From Diplolepis rosae (lineage: Eukaryota; Arthropoda; Insecta; Hymenoptera; Diplolepididae): DNA of 64,000 bases. The translations under genes and the position numbers were made by a program. Position 1 is the stretch's first letter, and each line of letters opens with the position of its first letter. The notes beneath the pieces are model-generated. The model saw nothing but the letters and a program-made list of their open reading frames with translations, did no database searches and was not told the origin of the DNA. Location of the stretch: contig JAPYXD010000700.1 in the NCBI GenBank assembly GCA_030998225.1, forward strand, positions 1-64,000, read 5' to 3'. Shown piece by piece: positions 1-12,157 of this stretch.

Positions 1-68
1 TGAGTCAGTGAAATATGATAAATAAATAATATAGATGGTAGAATATTTTTAAGACCGAAAAAAATTTG
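1..68. other. Non-satellite left flank
   Basis: These bases do not align by eye to any part of the A or B monomer. From about position 69 (ATTACGGGAGTGATGTT) the sequence follows an A monomer 3' end. I read this as the left edge of the array or an interruption in it. The flank is too short to identify. It is AT-rich and carries no convincing motif. Confidence 0.7.
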
Positions 69-112
69 ATTACGGGAGTGATGTTGACTTTAAATACAAT
101 ACTTTTGAAAAA
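69..112 (+). repeat. Truncated first A monomer
   Basis: Only the last ~44 bases of an A monomer are present, from ATTACGGG through the AATACTTTT arm. One change (GTTGACTTT for GTTCACTTT) distinguishes it from its neighbours. Sequence to the left is unrelated, so the array breakpoint lies inside this monomer. Confidence 0.75.
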
Positions 113-562
113 GTATTCTCAACTAAGTTTTTTACGCATATATCTTACATGTCAATTCAAAATAACTTAAAAATTGTTTAAAAATTTTATTTTTCGGGTT
201 TTAGCGGTTTGACGACCACTATTTGCATTATGGAATTGCTCTACAGTAAATAAACCACTTTTGAAAAAGTATTTCTAACAAAGATTTTTAGGCATATATC
301 TTATAGGTCAAATTAAAATATCAAGAGAATCTTATTCTTCGCGTTATCGCGTAATTATGATTGGTAATTACATTACGGGAGTGATGTTCACTATAAATAC
401 AATACTTTTGAAAAAGTATTTCTAACAAAGATTTTTAAGCATATATCTTATAGGTCAAATTAAAATATCAAGAGAATCTTATTCTTCGGGTTATCGCGTA
501 ATTATGATTGGTAATTACATTACGGCCGTGATGTTCACTAAAAATACAATACTTTTGAAAAA

Positions 563-718
563 GTATTTCTAACAAAGAATTTTATGCATATATCTTACAT
601 GTCAATTCAAAATAACTTAAAAATTGTTTAAAAATTTTTTTTTTCGGGTTTTAGCGGTTTCAGGACCAGTATTTGCATTATGGACTTGCTCTACAGTAAA
701 TAAACCACTTTTGAAAAA
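563..718 (+). repeat. A/B recombinant monomer
   Basis: It starts like an A unit (GTATTTCTAACAAAGAATTTTATGC) and switches to B within the shared CATATATCTTA core, continuing CATGTCAATTC. It has B length (156 bp). The switch sits inside sequence common to both families, as expected from in-register homologous exchange. Confidence 0.85.
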
Positions 719-2499
719 GTATTTCTAACAAAGATTTTTACGCATATATCTTATAGGTCAAATTAAAAAATGCAGAGTATCTTATTCTTCGCGTTATCGC
801 GTAATTATGATTGGTAATTACATTACGGGAGTGATGTTCACTAAAAATACAATACTTTTGAAAAAGTATTTCTAACAAAGATTTTTATGCATATATCTTA
901 TAGGTCAAATTAAAAAATCTAGAGTATCTTATTCTTCGCGTTATCGCGTAATTATGATTGGTAATTACATTACGGGAGTGATGTTCACTTTAAATAAAAT
1001 ACTCTTGAAAAAGTATTGTCAACTAAGTTTTTTATGCATATAACTCACATGTCAATTCAAAATATCTTAAAAATTGTTTAAAAATTTTATTTTTCGGGTT
1101 TTAGCGGTTTCAGGACCAGTATTTGCATTATGGAATTGCTCTACAGTAAATAAACCACTTTTGAAAAAGTATTTCTAACAAAGATTTTTAGGCATATATC
1201 TTATAGGTCAAATTAAAATATCAAGAGAATCTTATTCTTCGCGTTATCGCGTAATTATGATTGGTAATTACATTACGGGAGTGATGTTCACTATAAATAC
1301 AATACTTTTGAAAAAGTATTTCTAACAAAGATTTTTAAGCATATATCTTATAGGTCAAATTAAAATATCAAGAGAATCTTATTCTTCGGGTTATCGCGTA
1401 ATTATGATTGGTAATTACATTACGGCAGTGATGTTCACTAAAAATACAATACTTTTGAAAAAGTATTTCTAACAAAGAATTTTATGCATATATCTTATAG
1501 GTCAAATTAAAAAATCCAGAGCATCTTATTCTTCGCGTTATCGCGTAATTATGATTGGTAATTACATTACGGGCGTGATGTTCACAAAAATACAATACTT
1601 TTGAAAAAGTAATTCTAACAAAGATTTTTATCCATATATCTTATAGGTCAAATTAAAAAATCCAGAGTATCTTATTCTTCGCGTCATCGCGTAATTATGA
1701 TTGGTAATTACATTACGGGAGTGATGTTCACTTTAAATACAATACTTTTGAAAAAGTATTCTCAACTAAGTTTTTTACGCATATATCTTACATGTCAATT
1801 CAAAATAACTTAAAAATTGTTCAAAAATTTTATTTTTCGGGTTTTCGCGGTTTCAGGATCAGTATTTGCATTATGGAATTGCTCTACTGTAAATAAAACA
1901 CTTTTCAAACAGTATTTCTAACAAAGAATTTTATGCATATATCTTATAGGTCAAATTAAAAAATCAAGAGTATCTTATTCTTCGCGTCATCGCGCAATTA
2001 TGATTGGTAATTACATTACGGGAGTGATGTTCACTAAAAATACAATACTTTTGAAAAAGTATTTCTAACAAAGATTTTTATGCATATATCTTATAGGTCA
2101 AATTAAAAAATCTAGAGTATCTTATTCTTCGCGTTATCGCGTAATTATGATTGGTAATTACATTACGGGAGTGATGTTCACTAAAGATACAATACTTTTG
2201 AAAAAGTATTTCTAACAAAGAATTTTATGCATATATCTTATAGGTCAAATTAAAAAATCCAGAGTACCTTATTCTTCGCGTTATCGCGTAATTATGATTG
2301 GTAATTACATTACGGCCGTGATGTTCACTAAAGATACAATACTTTTGAAAAAGTATTTCTAACAAAGATTTTTATGCATATATCTTATAGGTCAAATTAA
2401 AAAATCTAGAGTATCTTATTCTTCGCGTTATCGCGTAATTATGATTGGTAATTACATTACGGGAGTGATGTTCACTTTAAATAAAATACTCTTGAAAAA

Positions 2500-3399
2500 T
2501 TATTGTCAACTAAGTTTTTTATGCATATAACTCACATGTCAATTCAAAATATCTTAAAAATTGTTTAAAAATTTTATTTTTCGGGTTTTAGCGGTTTCAG
2601 GACCAGTATTTGCATTATGGAATTGCTCTACAGTAAATAAACCACTTTTGAAAAAGTATTTCTAACAAAGATTTTTAGGCATATATCTTATAGGTCAAAT
2701 TAAAATATCAAGAGAATCTTATTCTTCGCGTTATCGCGTAATTATGATTGGTAATTACATTACGGGAGTGATGTTCACTATAAATACAATACTTTTGAAA
2801 AAGTATTTCTAACAAAGATTTTTAAGCATATATCTTATAGGTCAAATTAAAATATCAAGAGAATCTTATTCTTCGGGTTATCGCGTAATTATGATTGGTA
2901 ATTACATTACGGCCGTGATGTTCACTAAAAATACAATACTTTTGAAAAAGTATTTCTAACAAAGAATTTTATGCATATATCTTATAGGTCAAATTAAAAA
3001 ATCCAGAGCATCTTATTCTTCGCGTTATCGCGTAATTATGATTGGTAATTACATTACGGGAGTGATGTTCACTACAAATACAATACTTTTGAAAAAGTAT
3101 TCTCAACTAAGTTTTTTACGCATATATCTTACATGTCAATTCAAAATATCTCAAAAATTGTTTAAAAATTTTATTTTTCGGGTTTTCGCGGTTTCAGGAT
3201 CAGTATTTGCATTATGGAATTGCTCTACTGTAAATAAAACACTTTTCAAACAGTATTTCTAACAAAGAATTTTATGCATATATCTTATAGGTCAAATTAA
3301 AAAATCAAGAGTATCTTATTCTTCGCGTCATCGCGTAATTATGATTGGTAATTACATTACGGGAGTGATGTTCACTATAAATAAAATACTCTTGGAAAA
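2500..3399 (+). repeat. 900-bp hexamer HOR, copy 1
   Basis: Order is B-A-A-A-B-A. It carries the CTTCGGGTTATCGCG variant at 2874 and the second B (start 3097) with ACTACAAATAC before it and CAAACAGTATTTC after it. Copies 2 and 3 share these markers. Confidence 0.85.
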
Positions 3400-4895
3400 G
3401 TATTTCTAACAAAGATTTTTATGCATATATCTTATAGGTCAAATTAAAAAATCTAGAGTATCTTATTCTTCGCGTTATCGCGTAATTATGATTGGTAATT
3501 ACATTACGGGAGTGATGTTCACTTTAAATAAAATACTTTTGAAAAAGTATTCTCAACTAAGTTTTTTACGCATATATCTCACATGTCAATTCAAAATAAC
3601 TTAAAAATTGTTTAAAAAGTTTATTTTTCGGGTTTTAGCGGTTTCAGGACCAGTATTTGCATTATGGAATTGCTCTACAGTAAATAAACCACTTTTGAAA
3701 AAGTATTTCTAACAAAGATTTTTAGGCATATATCTTATAGGTCAAATTAAAATATCAAGAGTATCTTATTCTTCGCGTCATCGCGTAATTATGATTGGTA
3801 ATTACATTACGGGAGTGATGTTCACTTTAAATAAAATACTTTTGAAAAAGTATTCTCAACTAAGTTTTTTACGCATATATCTCACATGTCAATTCAAAAT
3901 AACTTAAAAATTGTTTAAAAAGTTTATTTTTCGGGTTTTAGCGGTTTCAGGACCAGTATTTGCATTATGGAATTGCTCTACAGTAAATAAACCACTTTTG
4001 AAAAAGTATTTCTAACAAAGATTTTTAGGTATATATCTTATAGGTCAAATTAAAATATCAAGAGAATCTTATTCTTCGCGTTATCGCGTAATTATGATTG
4101 GTAATTACATTACGGGCGTGATGTTCACAAAAATACAATACTTTTGAAAAAGTAATTCTAACAAAGATTTTTATCCATATATCTTATAGGTCAAATTAAA
4201 AAATCCAGAGTATCTTATTCTTCGCGTCATCGCGTAATTATGATTGGTAATTACATTACGGCCGTGATGTTCACTAAAAATACAATACTTTTGAAAAAGT
4301 ATTTCTAACAAAGAATTTTATGCATATATCTTATAGGTCAAATTAAAAAATCCAGAGCATCTTATTCTTCGCGTTATCGCGTAATTATGATTGGTAATTA
4401 CATTACGGGAGTGATGTTCACTATAAATAAAATACTCTTGGAAAAGTATTTCTAACAAAGATTTTTATGCATATATCTTATAGGTCAAATTAAAAAATCT
4501 AGAGTATCTTATTCTTCGCGTTATCGCGTAATTATGATTGGTAATTACATTACGGGAGTGATGTTCACTTTAAATAAAATACTCTTGAAAAAGTATTGTC
4601 AACTAAGTTTTTTACACATATATCTCACATGTCAATTCAAAATATCTTAAAAATTGTTTAAAAATTTTATTTTTTGTGTTTTCGCGGTTTCAGGACCAGT
4701 ATTTGCATTATGGAATTGCTCTACTGTAAATAAACCACTTTTGAAAAAGTATTTCTAACAAAGATTTTTACGCATATATCTTATAGGTCAAATTAAAATA
4801 TCCAGATTATCTTATTCTTCGAGTCATCGCGTAATTATGATTGGTAATTACATTACGGGAGTGATGTTCACTTTAAATACAATACTTTTGAAAAA

Positions 4896-5795
4896 GTATT
4901 CTCAACTAAGTTTTTTACGCATATATCTTACATGTCAATTCAAAATATCTTAAAAATTGTTTAAAAATTTTATTTTTCGGGTTTTAGCGGTTTCAGGACC
5001 AGTATTTGCATTATGGAATTGCTCTACAGTAAATAAACCACTTTTGAAAAAGTATTTCTAACAAAGATTTTTAGGCATATATCTTATAGGTCAAATTAAA
5101 ATATCAAGAGAATCTTATTCTTCGCGTTATCGCGTAATTATGATTGGTAATTACATTACGGGAGTGATGTTCACTATAAATACAATACTTTTGAAAAAGT
5201 ATTTCTAACAAAGATTTTTAAGCATATATCTTATAGGTCAAATTAAAATATCAAGAGAATCTTATTCTTCGGGTTATCGCGTAATTATGATTGGTAATTA
5301 CATTACGGCCGTGATGTTCACTAAAAATACAATACTTTTGAAAAAGTATTTCTAACAAAGAATTTTATGCATATATCTTATAGGTCAAATTAAAAAATCC
5401 AGAGCATCTTATTCTTCGCGTTATCGCGTAATTATGATTGGTAATTACATTACGGGAGTGATGTTCACTACAAATACAATACTTTTGAAAAAGTATTCTC
5501 AACTAAGTTTTTTACGCATATATCTTACATGTCAATTCAAAATATCTCAAAAATTGTTTAAAAATTTTATTTTTCGGGTTTTCGCGGTTTCAGGATCAGT
5601 ATTTGCATTATGGAATTGCTCTACTGTAAATAAAACACTTTTCAAACAGTATTTCTAACAAAGAATTTTATGCATATATCTTATAGGTCAAATTAAAAAA
5701 TCCAGAGCATCTTATTCTTCGCGTTATCGCGTAATTATGATTGGTAATTACATTACGGGAGTGATGTTCACTATAAATAAAATACTCTTGGAAAA
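4896..5795 (+). repeat. 900-bp hexamer HOR, copy 2
   Basis: Same B-A-A-A-B-A order and markers as copy 1, with CTTCGGG at 5268 and the second B at 5493. The next 900 bp (5796-6695) is a different six-monomer arrangement, A-B-A-B-A-A. Confidence 0.85.
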
Positions 5796-6695
5796 GTATT
5801 TCTAACAAAGATTTTTATGCATATATCTTATAGGTCAAATTAAAAAATCTAGAGTATCTTATTCTTCGCGTTATCGCGTAATTATGATTGGTAATTACAT
5901 TACGGGAGTGATGTTCACTATAAATAAAATACTCTTGAAAAAGTATTGTCAACTAAGTTTTTTACACATATATCTCACATGTCAATTCAAAATATCTTAA
6001 AAATTGTTTAAAAATTTTATTTTTCGGGTTTTAGCGGTTTCAGGACCAGTATTTGCATTATGGAATTGCTCTACAGTAAATAAACCACTTTTGAAAAAGT
6101 ATTTCTAACAAAGATTTTTAGGCATATATCTTATAGGTCAAATTAAAAAATCCAGAGTATCTTATTCTTCGCGTCATCGCGTAATTATGATTGGTAATTA
6201 CATTACGGGAGTGATGTTCACTTTAAATACAATACTTTTGAAAAAGTATTCTCAACTAAGTTTTTTACGCATATATCTTACATGTCAATTCAAAATAACT
6301 TAAAAATTGTTTAAAAATTTTTTTTTTCGGGTTTTAGCGGTTTCAGGACCAGTATTTGCATTATGGACTTGCTCTACAGTAAATAAACCACTTTTGAAAA
6401 AGTATTTCTAACAAAGATTTTTACGCATATATCTTATAGGTCAAATTAAAAAATGCAGAGTATCTTATTCTTCGCGTTATCGCGTAATTATGATTGGTAA
6501 TTACATTACGGGAGTGATGTTCACTAAAAATACAATACTTTTGAAAAAGTATTTCTAACAAAGATTTTTATGCATATATCTTATAGGTCAAATTAAAAAA
6601 TCTAGAGTATCTTATTCTTCGCGTTATCGCGTAATTATGATTGGTAATTACATTACGGGAGTGATGTTCACTTTAAATAAAATACTCTTGAAAAA

Positions 6696-7595
6696 GTATT
6701 GTCAACTAAGTTTTTTATGCATATATCTCACATGTCAATTCAAAATATCTTAAAAATTGTTTAAAAATTTTATTTTTCGGGTTTTAGCGGTTTCAGGACC
6801 AGTATTTGCATTATGGAATTGCTCTACAGTAAATAAACCACTTTTGAAAAAGTATTTCTAACAAAGATTTTTAGGCATATATCTTATAGGTCAAATTAAA
6901 ATATCAAGAGAATCTTATTCTTCGCGTTATCGCGTAATTATGATTGGTAATTACATTACGGGAGTGATGTTCACTATAAATACAATACTTTTGAAAAAGT
7001 ATTTCTAACAAAGATTTTTAAGCATATATCTTATAGGTCAAATTAAAATATCAAGAGAATCTTATTCTTCGGGTTATCGCGTAATTATGATTGGTAATTA
7101 CATTACGGCCGTGATGTTCACTAAAAATACAATACTTTTGAAAAAGTATTTCTAACAAAGAATTTTATGCATATATCTTATAGGTCAAATTAAAAAATCC
7201 AGAGCATCTTATTCTTCGCGTTATCGCGTAATTATGATTGGTAATTACATTACGGGAGTGATGTTCACTACAAATACAATACTTTTGAAAAAGTATTCTC
7301 AACTAAGTTTTTTACGCATATATCTTACATGTCAATTCAAAATATCTCAAAAATTGTTTAAAAATTTTATTTTTCGGGTTTTCGCGGTTTCAGGATCAGT
7401 ATTTGCATTATGGAATTGCTCTACTGTAAATAAAACACTTTTCAAACAGTATTTCTAACAAAGAATTTTATGCATATATCTTATAGGTCAAATTAAAAAA
7501 TCAAGAGTATCTTATTCTTCGCGTCATCGCGTAATTATGATTGGTAATTACATTACGGGAGTGATGTTCACTATAAATAAAATACTCTTGGAAAA
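6696..7595 (+). repeat. 900-bp hexamer HOR, copy 3
   Basis: Same order as copies 1 and 2, exactly 1800 bp after copy 2. It ends segment 1. The next B (7596) leads into more diverged monomers. Confidence 0.85.
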
Positions 7596-9576
7596 GTATT
7601 GACAACTAAGTTTTTTACTCATATATCTCACATGACAATTCAAAATATCTTAAAAATTGTTTAAAAATTTTATTTTTCGGGTTTGCGCGGTTTCAGGATC
7701 AGTATTTGCATTATGGAATTGCAATACCATAAATAAAACACTTTTGAAAAATTATTTCTAACAAAGATTTTTAAGCATATATCTTATAGGTCAAATTAAA
7801 ATATCAAGAGAATCTTATTCTTCGCGTTATCGCGTAATTATGATTGGTAATTACATTACGGGCGTGATGTTCACTAAAAATACAATACCTTTGTAAAAGT
7901 TTTGTCAATTAAGCTTTTTACGCATATATCTCACATGTCAATTTAAAATATCTTAAAAATTCTTAAAAATTATTATTTTCCGGGTTTTCGCGGTATCAGT
8001 ATCAGTAATTGCATTATGGAATTGCTCTACTATAAATACAATACTTTTGAAAAAGTATTCTCAACTAAGTTTTTTACGCATATATCTCACATGTCAATTT
8101 AAAATATCTTAAAAATTTTTTAAAAAAATTTATTTTTCGGGTTTTCACGTTTTCAGGATCAATAATTTCATTATGGAATTGTTCTACTCTAAATAAAATA
8201 CTTTTGAAAAAGTAATTCCAACAGAGATTTTTACGCATATATCTTACAGGTCTATTTAAAATATCCAAAGAATTTTATTCTTCGCATTATCGCGTAATTA
8301 TGATTCCTTAATTACATTACGGGCGTGATGTTCACTAAAAATACAATACCTTTGTAAAAGTATTGTCAATTAAGCTTGTTACGCATATATCTCACATGTC
8401 AATTTAAAATATCTTAAAAAATGTTTAAAAGTTTTATTTTTCGGATTTTAGCGGATTCAGGACCAGTATTTGCATTATGGAATTGCTCTACTGTAAATAA
8501 AACACTTTTGAAAAAGTATTTCTAACAAAGAATTTTATGCATATATCTTATAAGACAAATTAAAAAATCCAGAGTATCTTATTCTTCGCGTTATCGCGTA
8601 ATTATGATTGGTAATTACATTACGGGAGTGATGTTCACTACAAATACAATACTTTTGAAAAAGTATTCTCAACTAAGTTTTTAACGCATATATCTCACAT
8701 GTCAATTTAAAATATCTTAAAACTTTTTTTAAAGAATATTTAATTATTCGGGTTTTCGCGTTTTCAGGATTAGTAATGGCATTATGGGATCGCTTTACTA
8801 TAAATAAAATACTCTTGAAAAAGTATTCTCAACTAAGCTTTTTACGCATATATCTCACATGTCAATTTAAAATATCTTAAAAATTTTTTAACAAATTTTA
8901 TTTTTAGTGTTTTCACGTTTTCAGGATCAATAATTTCATTATGGAATTGTTCTACTATAAATAAAATACTTTTGAAAAAGTAATTCCAACAGAGATTTTT
9001 ACGCATATATCTTACAGGTCTTTTTAAAATATCCAAAGAATTTTATTCTTCGCATTATCGCGTAATTATGATTGGGAATTACATTACGGGCGTGATGTTC
9101 ACTAAAAATACAATACCTTTGTGAAAGTGTTGTCAATTAAGCTTGTTACGCATATATCTCACATGTCAATTTAAAATATCTTAAAAAGTGTTTAAAAGTT
9201 TTATTTTTCGGATTTCAGCGTTTTCAGGATCAGTATTTGCATTATGGAATTGCTCTACTGTAAATAAAACACTTCTGAAAAAGTATTTCTAACAAAGATT
9301 TTTAGGCATATATCTTATAGGTCAAATTAAAATATCAAGAGAATCTTATTCTTCGCGTTATCGCGTAATTATGATTGGTAATTATATTACGGGAGTGATG
9401 TTCACTATAAATACAATACTTTTGAAAAAGTATTTCTAACAAAGATTTTTAAGCATATATCTTATAGGTCAAATTAAAATATCATGAGAATCTTATTCTT
9501 CGCGTTATCGCGTAATTATGATTGGTAATTACATTACGGGAGTGATGTTCACTATAAATAAAATACTCTTGAAAAA

Positions 9577-10333
9577 GTATTGTCAACTAAGTTTTTTACG
9601 CATATATCTCACATGTCAATTCAAAATATCTTAAAAATTGTTCAAAAATTTTATTTTTCGGGTTTTATCGGTTTCAGGACCAGTATTTGCATTATGGAAT
9701 TGCTCTACAGTAAATAAACCACATTTGAAAAAGTATTTCTAACAAAGATTTTTAGGCATATATCTTATAGGTCAAATTAAAATATCAAGAGAATCTTATT
9801 CTTCGCGTTATCGCGTAATTATGATTGGTAATTACATTACGGGAGTGATGTTCACTATAAATACAATACTTTTGAAAAAGTATTTCTAACAAAGATTTTT
9901 AAGCATATATCTTATAGGTCAAATTAAAATATCAAGAGAATTTTATTCTCCGCATTATCGCGTAATTATGATTGGTAATTACATTACGGCCGTGACGTTC
10001 ACTAAAAATACAATACTTTTGAAAAAGTATTTCCAAAATTAGAATTTTATGCATATATCTTATAGGTCAAATTAAAATATCCAGAGAATATTTTTCTTCG
10101 CGTTATTGCGTAATTGTGATTGGTAATTACATTACGGGAGTGATGTTCACCATAAAAACAATACTCTTGAAAAAGTATTGTCAACTTAGGTTTTTACGCA
10201 TATATCTCACATGTCAATTTGAAATATCTTAAAAATTTTTTTAAAAAGTTTTATTTTTCGGGTTTTCGCGTTTTAAGGATTAGTAATGGCATTATGGGAT
10301 CGCTTTACTATAAATAAAATACTCTTGAAAAAA
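9577..10333 (+). repeat. 757-bp pentamer HOR (B-A-A-A-B), copy 1
   Basis: Markers are GGGTTTTATCGG in the first B, CCAAAATTAGAATTTTATGC in the third A, and CACCATAAAAACAATACTC before the second B. The second B carries TTAGTAATGGCATTATGGGATCG. Copy 2 follows directly. Confidence 0.85.
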
Positions 10334-11091
10334 GTATTGTCAACTAAGTTTTTTACGCATATATCTCACATGTCAATTCAAAATATCTTAAAAATTGTTC
10401 AAAAATTTTATTTTTCGGGTTTTATCGGTTTCAGGACCAGTATTTGCATTATGGAATTGCTCTACAGTAAATAAACCACATTTGAAAAAGTATTTCTAAC
10501 AAAGATTTTTAGGCATATATCTTATAGGTCAAATTAAAATATCAAGAGAATCTTATTCTTCGCGTTATCGCGTAATTATGATTGGTAATTACATTACGGG
10601 AGTGATGTTCACTATAAATACAATACTTTTGAAAAAGTATTTCTAACAAAGATTTTTAAGCATATATCTTATAGGTCAAATTAAAATATCAAGAGAATTT
10701 TATTCTCCGCATTATCGCGTAATTATGATTGGTAATTACATTACGGGCGTGATGTTCACTAAAAATACAATACCTTTGTAAAAGTATTTCCAAAATTAGA
10801 ATTTTATGCATATATCTTATAGGTCAAATTAAAATATCCAGAGAATATTTTTCTTCGCGTTATTGCGTAATTGTGATTGGTAATTACATTACGGGAGTGA
10901 TGTTCACCATAAAAACAATACTTTTGAAAAAGTATTGTCAACTTAGGTTTTTACGCATATATCTCACATGTCAATTTGAAATATCTTAAAAATTTTTTTA
11001 AAAAAAAATTTATTTTTCGGGTTTTCGCGTTTTCAGGATTAGTAATGGCATTATGGGATCGCTTTACTATAAATAAAATACTCTTGAAAAA
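10334..11091 (+). repeat. 758-bp pentamer HOR (B-A-A-A-B), copy 2
   Basis: It is a tandem copy at a 757-bp offset with the same markers. Small differences include GGGCGTGATG...ACCTTTGTAAAAG replacing GGCCGTGACG...ACTTTTGAAAAAG near 10748-10785. Confidence 0.85.
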
Positions 11092-12157
11092 GTATTGTCA
11101 TCTAAGTTTTTTACGCATATATCTCACATGTCAATTTAAAATATCTTAAAAATGTTTTAAAAAATTTTATTTTTCGGGTTTTCACGTTTTCAGGATCAAT
11201 AATTTCATTATGGAATTGTTCTACTCTAAATAAAATACTTTCGAAAAAGTAATTCCAACAGAGATTTTTACGCATATATCTTACAGGTCTATTTAAAGTA
11301 ACCAAAGAATTTTATACTTCGCATTATCGCGTAATTATGATTGGTAATTACTTTACGGGCGTGATGTTCACTAGAAATACAATACCTTTGTAAAAGTATT
11401 GTCAATTAAGCTTGTTACGCATATATATCACATGTCAATTTAAAATATCTTAAAAATTGTTTAAAAGTTTTATTTTTCGGATTTTAGCGGTTTCAGGACC
11501 AGTATTTGCATTATGGAATTGATCTACTGTAAATAAAACGCTTCTGAAAAAGTATTTCTAACAAAGAATTTTATGCATATATCTTATAGGTCAAATTAAA
11601 AAATCCAGAGTATCTTATTCTTCGCGTTATCGCGTAATTATGATTGGTAATTACATTACGGGAGTGATGTTCACTACAAATACAATACTTTTGAAAAAGT
11701 ATTCTCAACTAAGCTTTTTACGCATATATCTCACATGTCAATTCAAAATATCTTAAAAATTGTTTAAAAGTTTTATTTTTCGGATTTTAGCGGATTCAGG
11801 ACCAGTATTTGCATTATGGAATTGCTCTACTGTAAATAAAACACTTTTGAAAAAGTATTTCTAACAAAGATTTTTACGCATATATCTTATAGGTCAAATT
11901 AAAATATCCAGAGAATCTTATTCTTCGCGTTATCGCGTAATTATGATTGGTAATTACATTACGGGAGTGATGTTCACTTAAAATACAATACCTTAGTAAA
12001 AGTATTGTCAATTAAGCTTGTTACGCATATATCTCACATGTCAATTTAAAATATCTTAAAAATTCTTAAAAATTATTATTTTCCGGGTTTTCGCGGTATC
12101 AGTATCAGTAATTGCATTATGGAATTGCTCCACTATAAATACAATACTTTTCAAAAA

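Larger units (their letters stand above)
69..7751 (+). repeat. Array segment 1: A/B mosaic with 597-bp and 900-bp HORs
   Basis: B monomers start at 113, 563, 1013, 1756, 2500, 3097, 3547, 3850, 4593, 4896, 5493, 5943, 6246, 6696, 7293 and 7596; all others are A. There are no A2 units and no adjacent B-B pairs. A tetramer B-A-A-A, with diagnostic TTAGGCAT, TTAAGCAT/CTTCGGG and GAATTTTATGC/AGAGCATC A units, starts at 1013, 2500, 4896 and 6696. A recombinant version starts at 113. Blocks 719-1463 and 6402-7146 correspond at a constant 5683-bp offset. Confidence 0.88.
7752..12157 (+). repeat. Array segment 2: diverged monomers with B-B pairs and A2
   Basis: Starts are A 7752; B 7899, 8055; A2 8212; B 8360; A 8516; B 8663, 8823; A2 8980; B 9127; A 9283, 9430; B 9577; A 9733, 9880, 10027; B 10175, 10334; A 10490, 10637, 10784; B 10932, 11092; A2 11249; B 11396; A 11552; B 11699; A 11855; B 12002. 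Two pentamers interleave: B-A2-B-A-B (8055, partly 8823, and 11092) and B-A-A-A-B (9577 and 10334). Many unit lengths are off-standard (148, 157-160 bp), which suggests more independent decay than in segment 1. Confidence 0.85.

Noticed and set aside
1..7. TGAGTCA, an AP-1 type site
   Set aside because: It is a seven-base match at the very edge of the window with no gene context, so chance is sufficient.
8074..8268. Minus-strand open frames of 60-64 codons over B-A2 junctions (8074, 8842, 11111, 14837, 21874, 22921)
   Set aside because: They also start at TTG, sit wholly in B and A2 monomers and share no features of a protein family.
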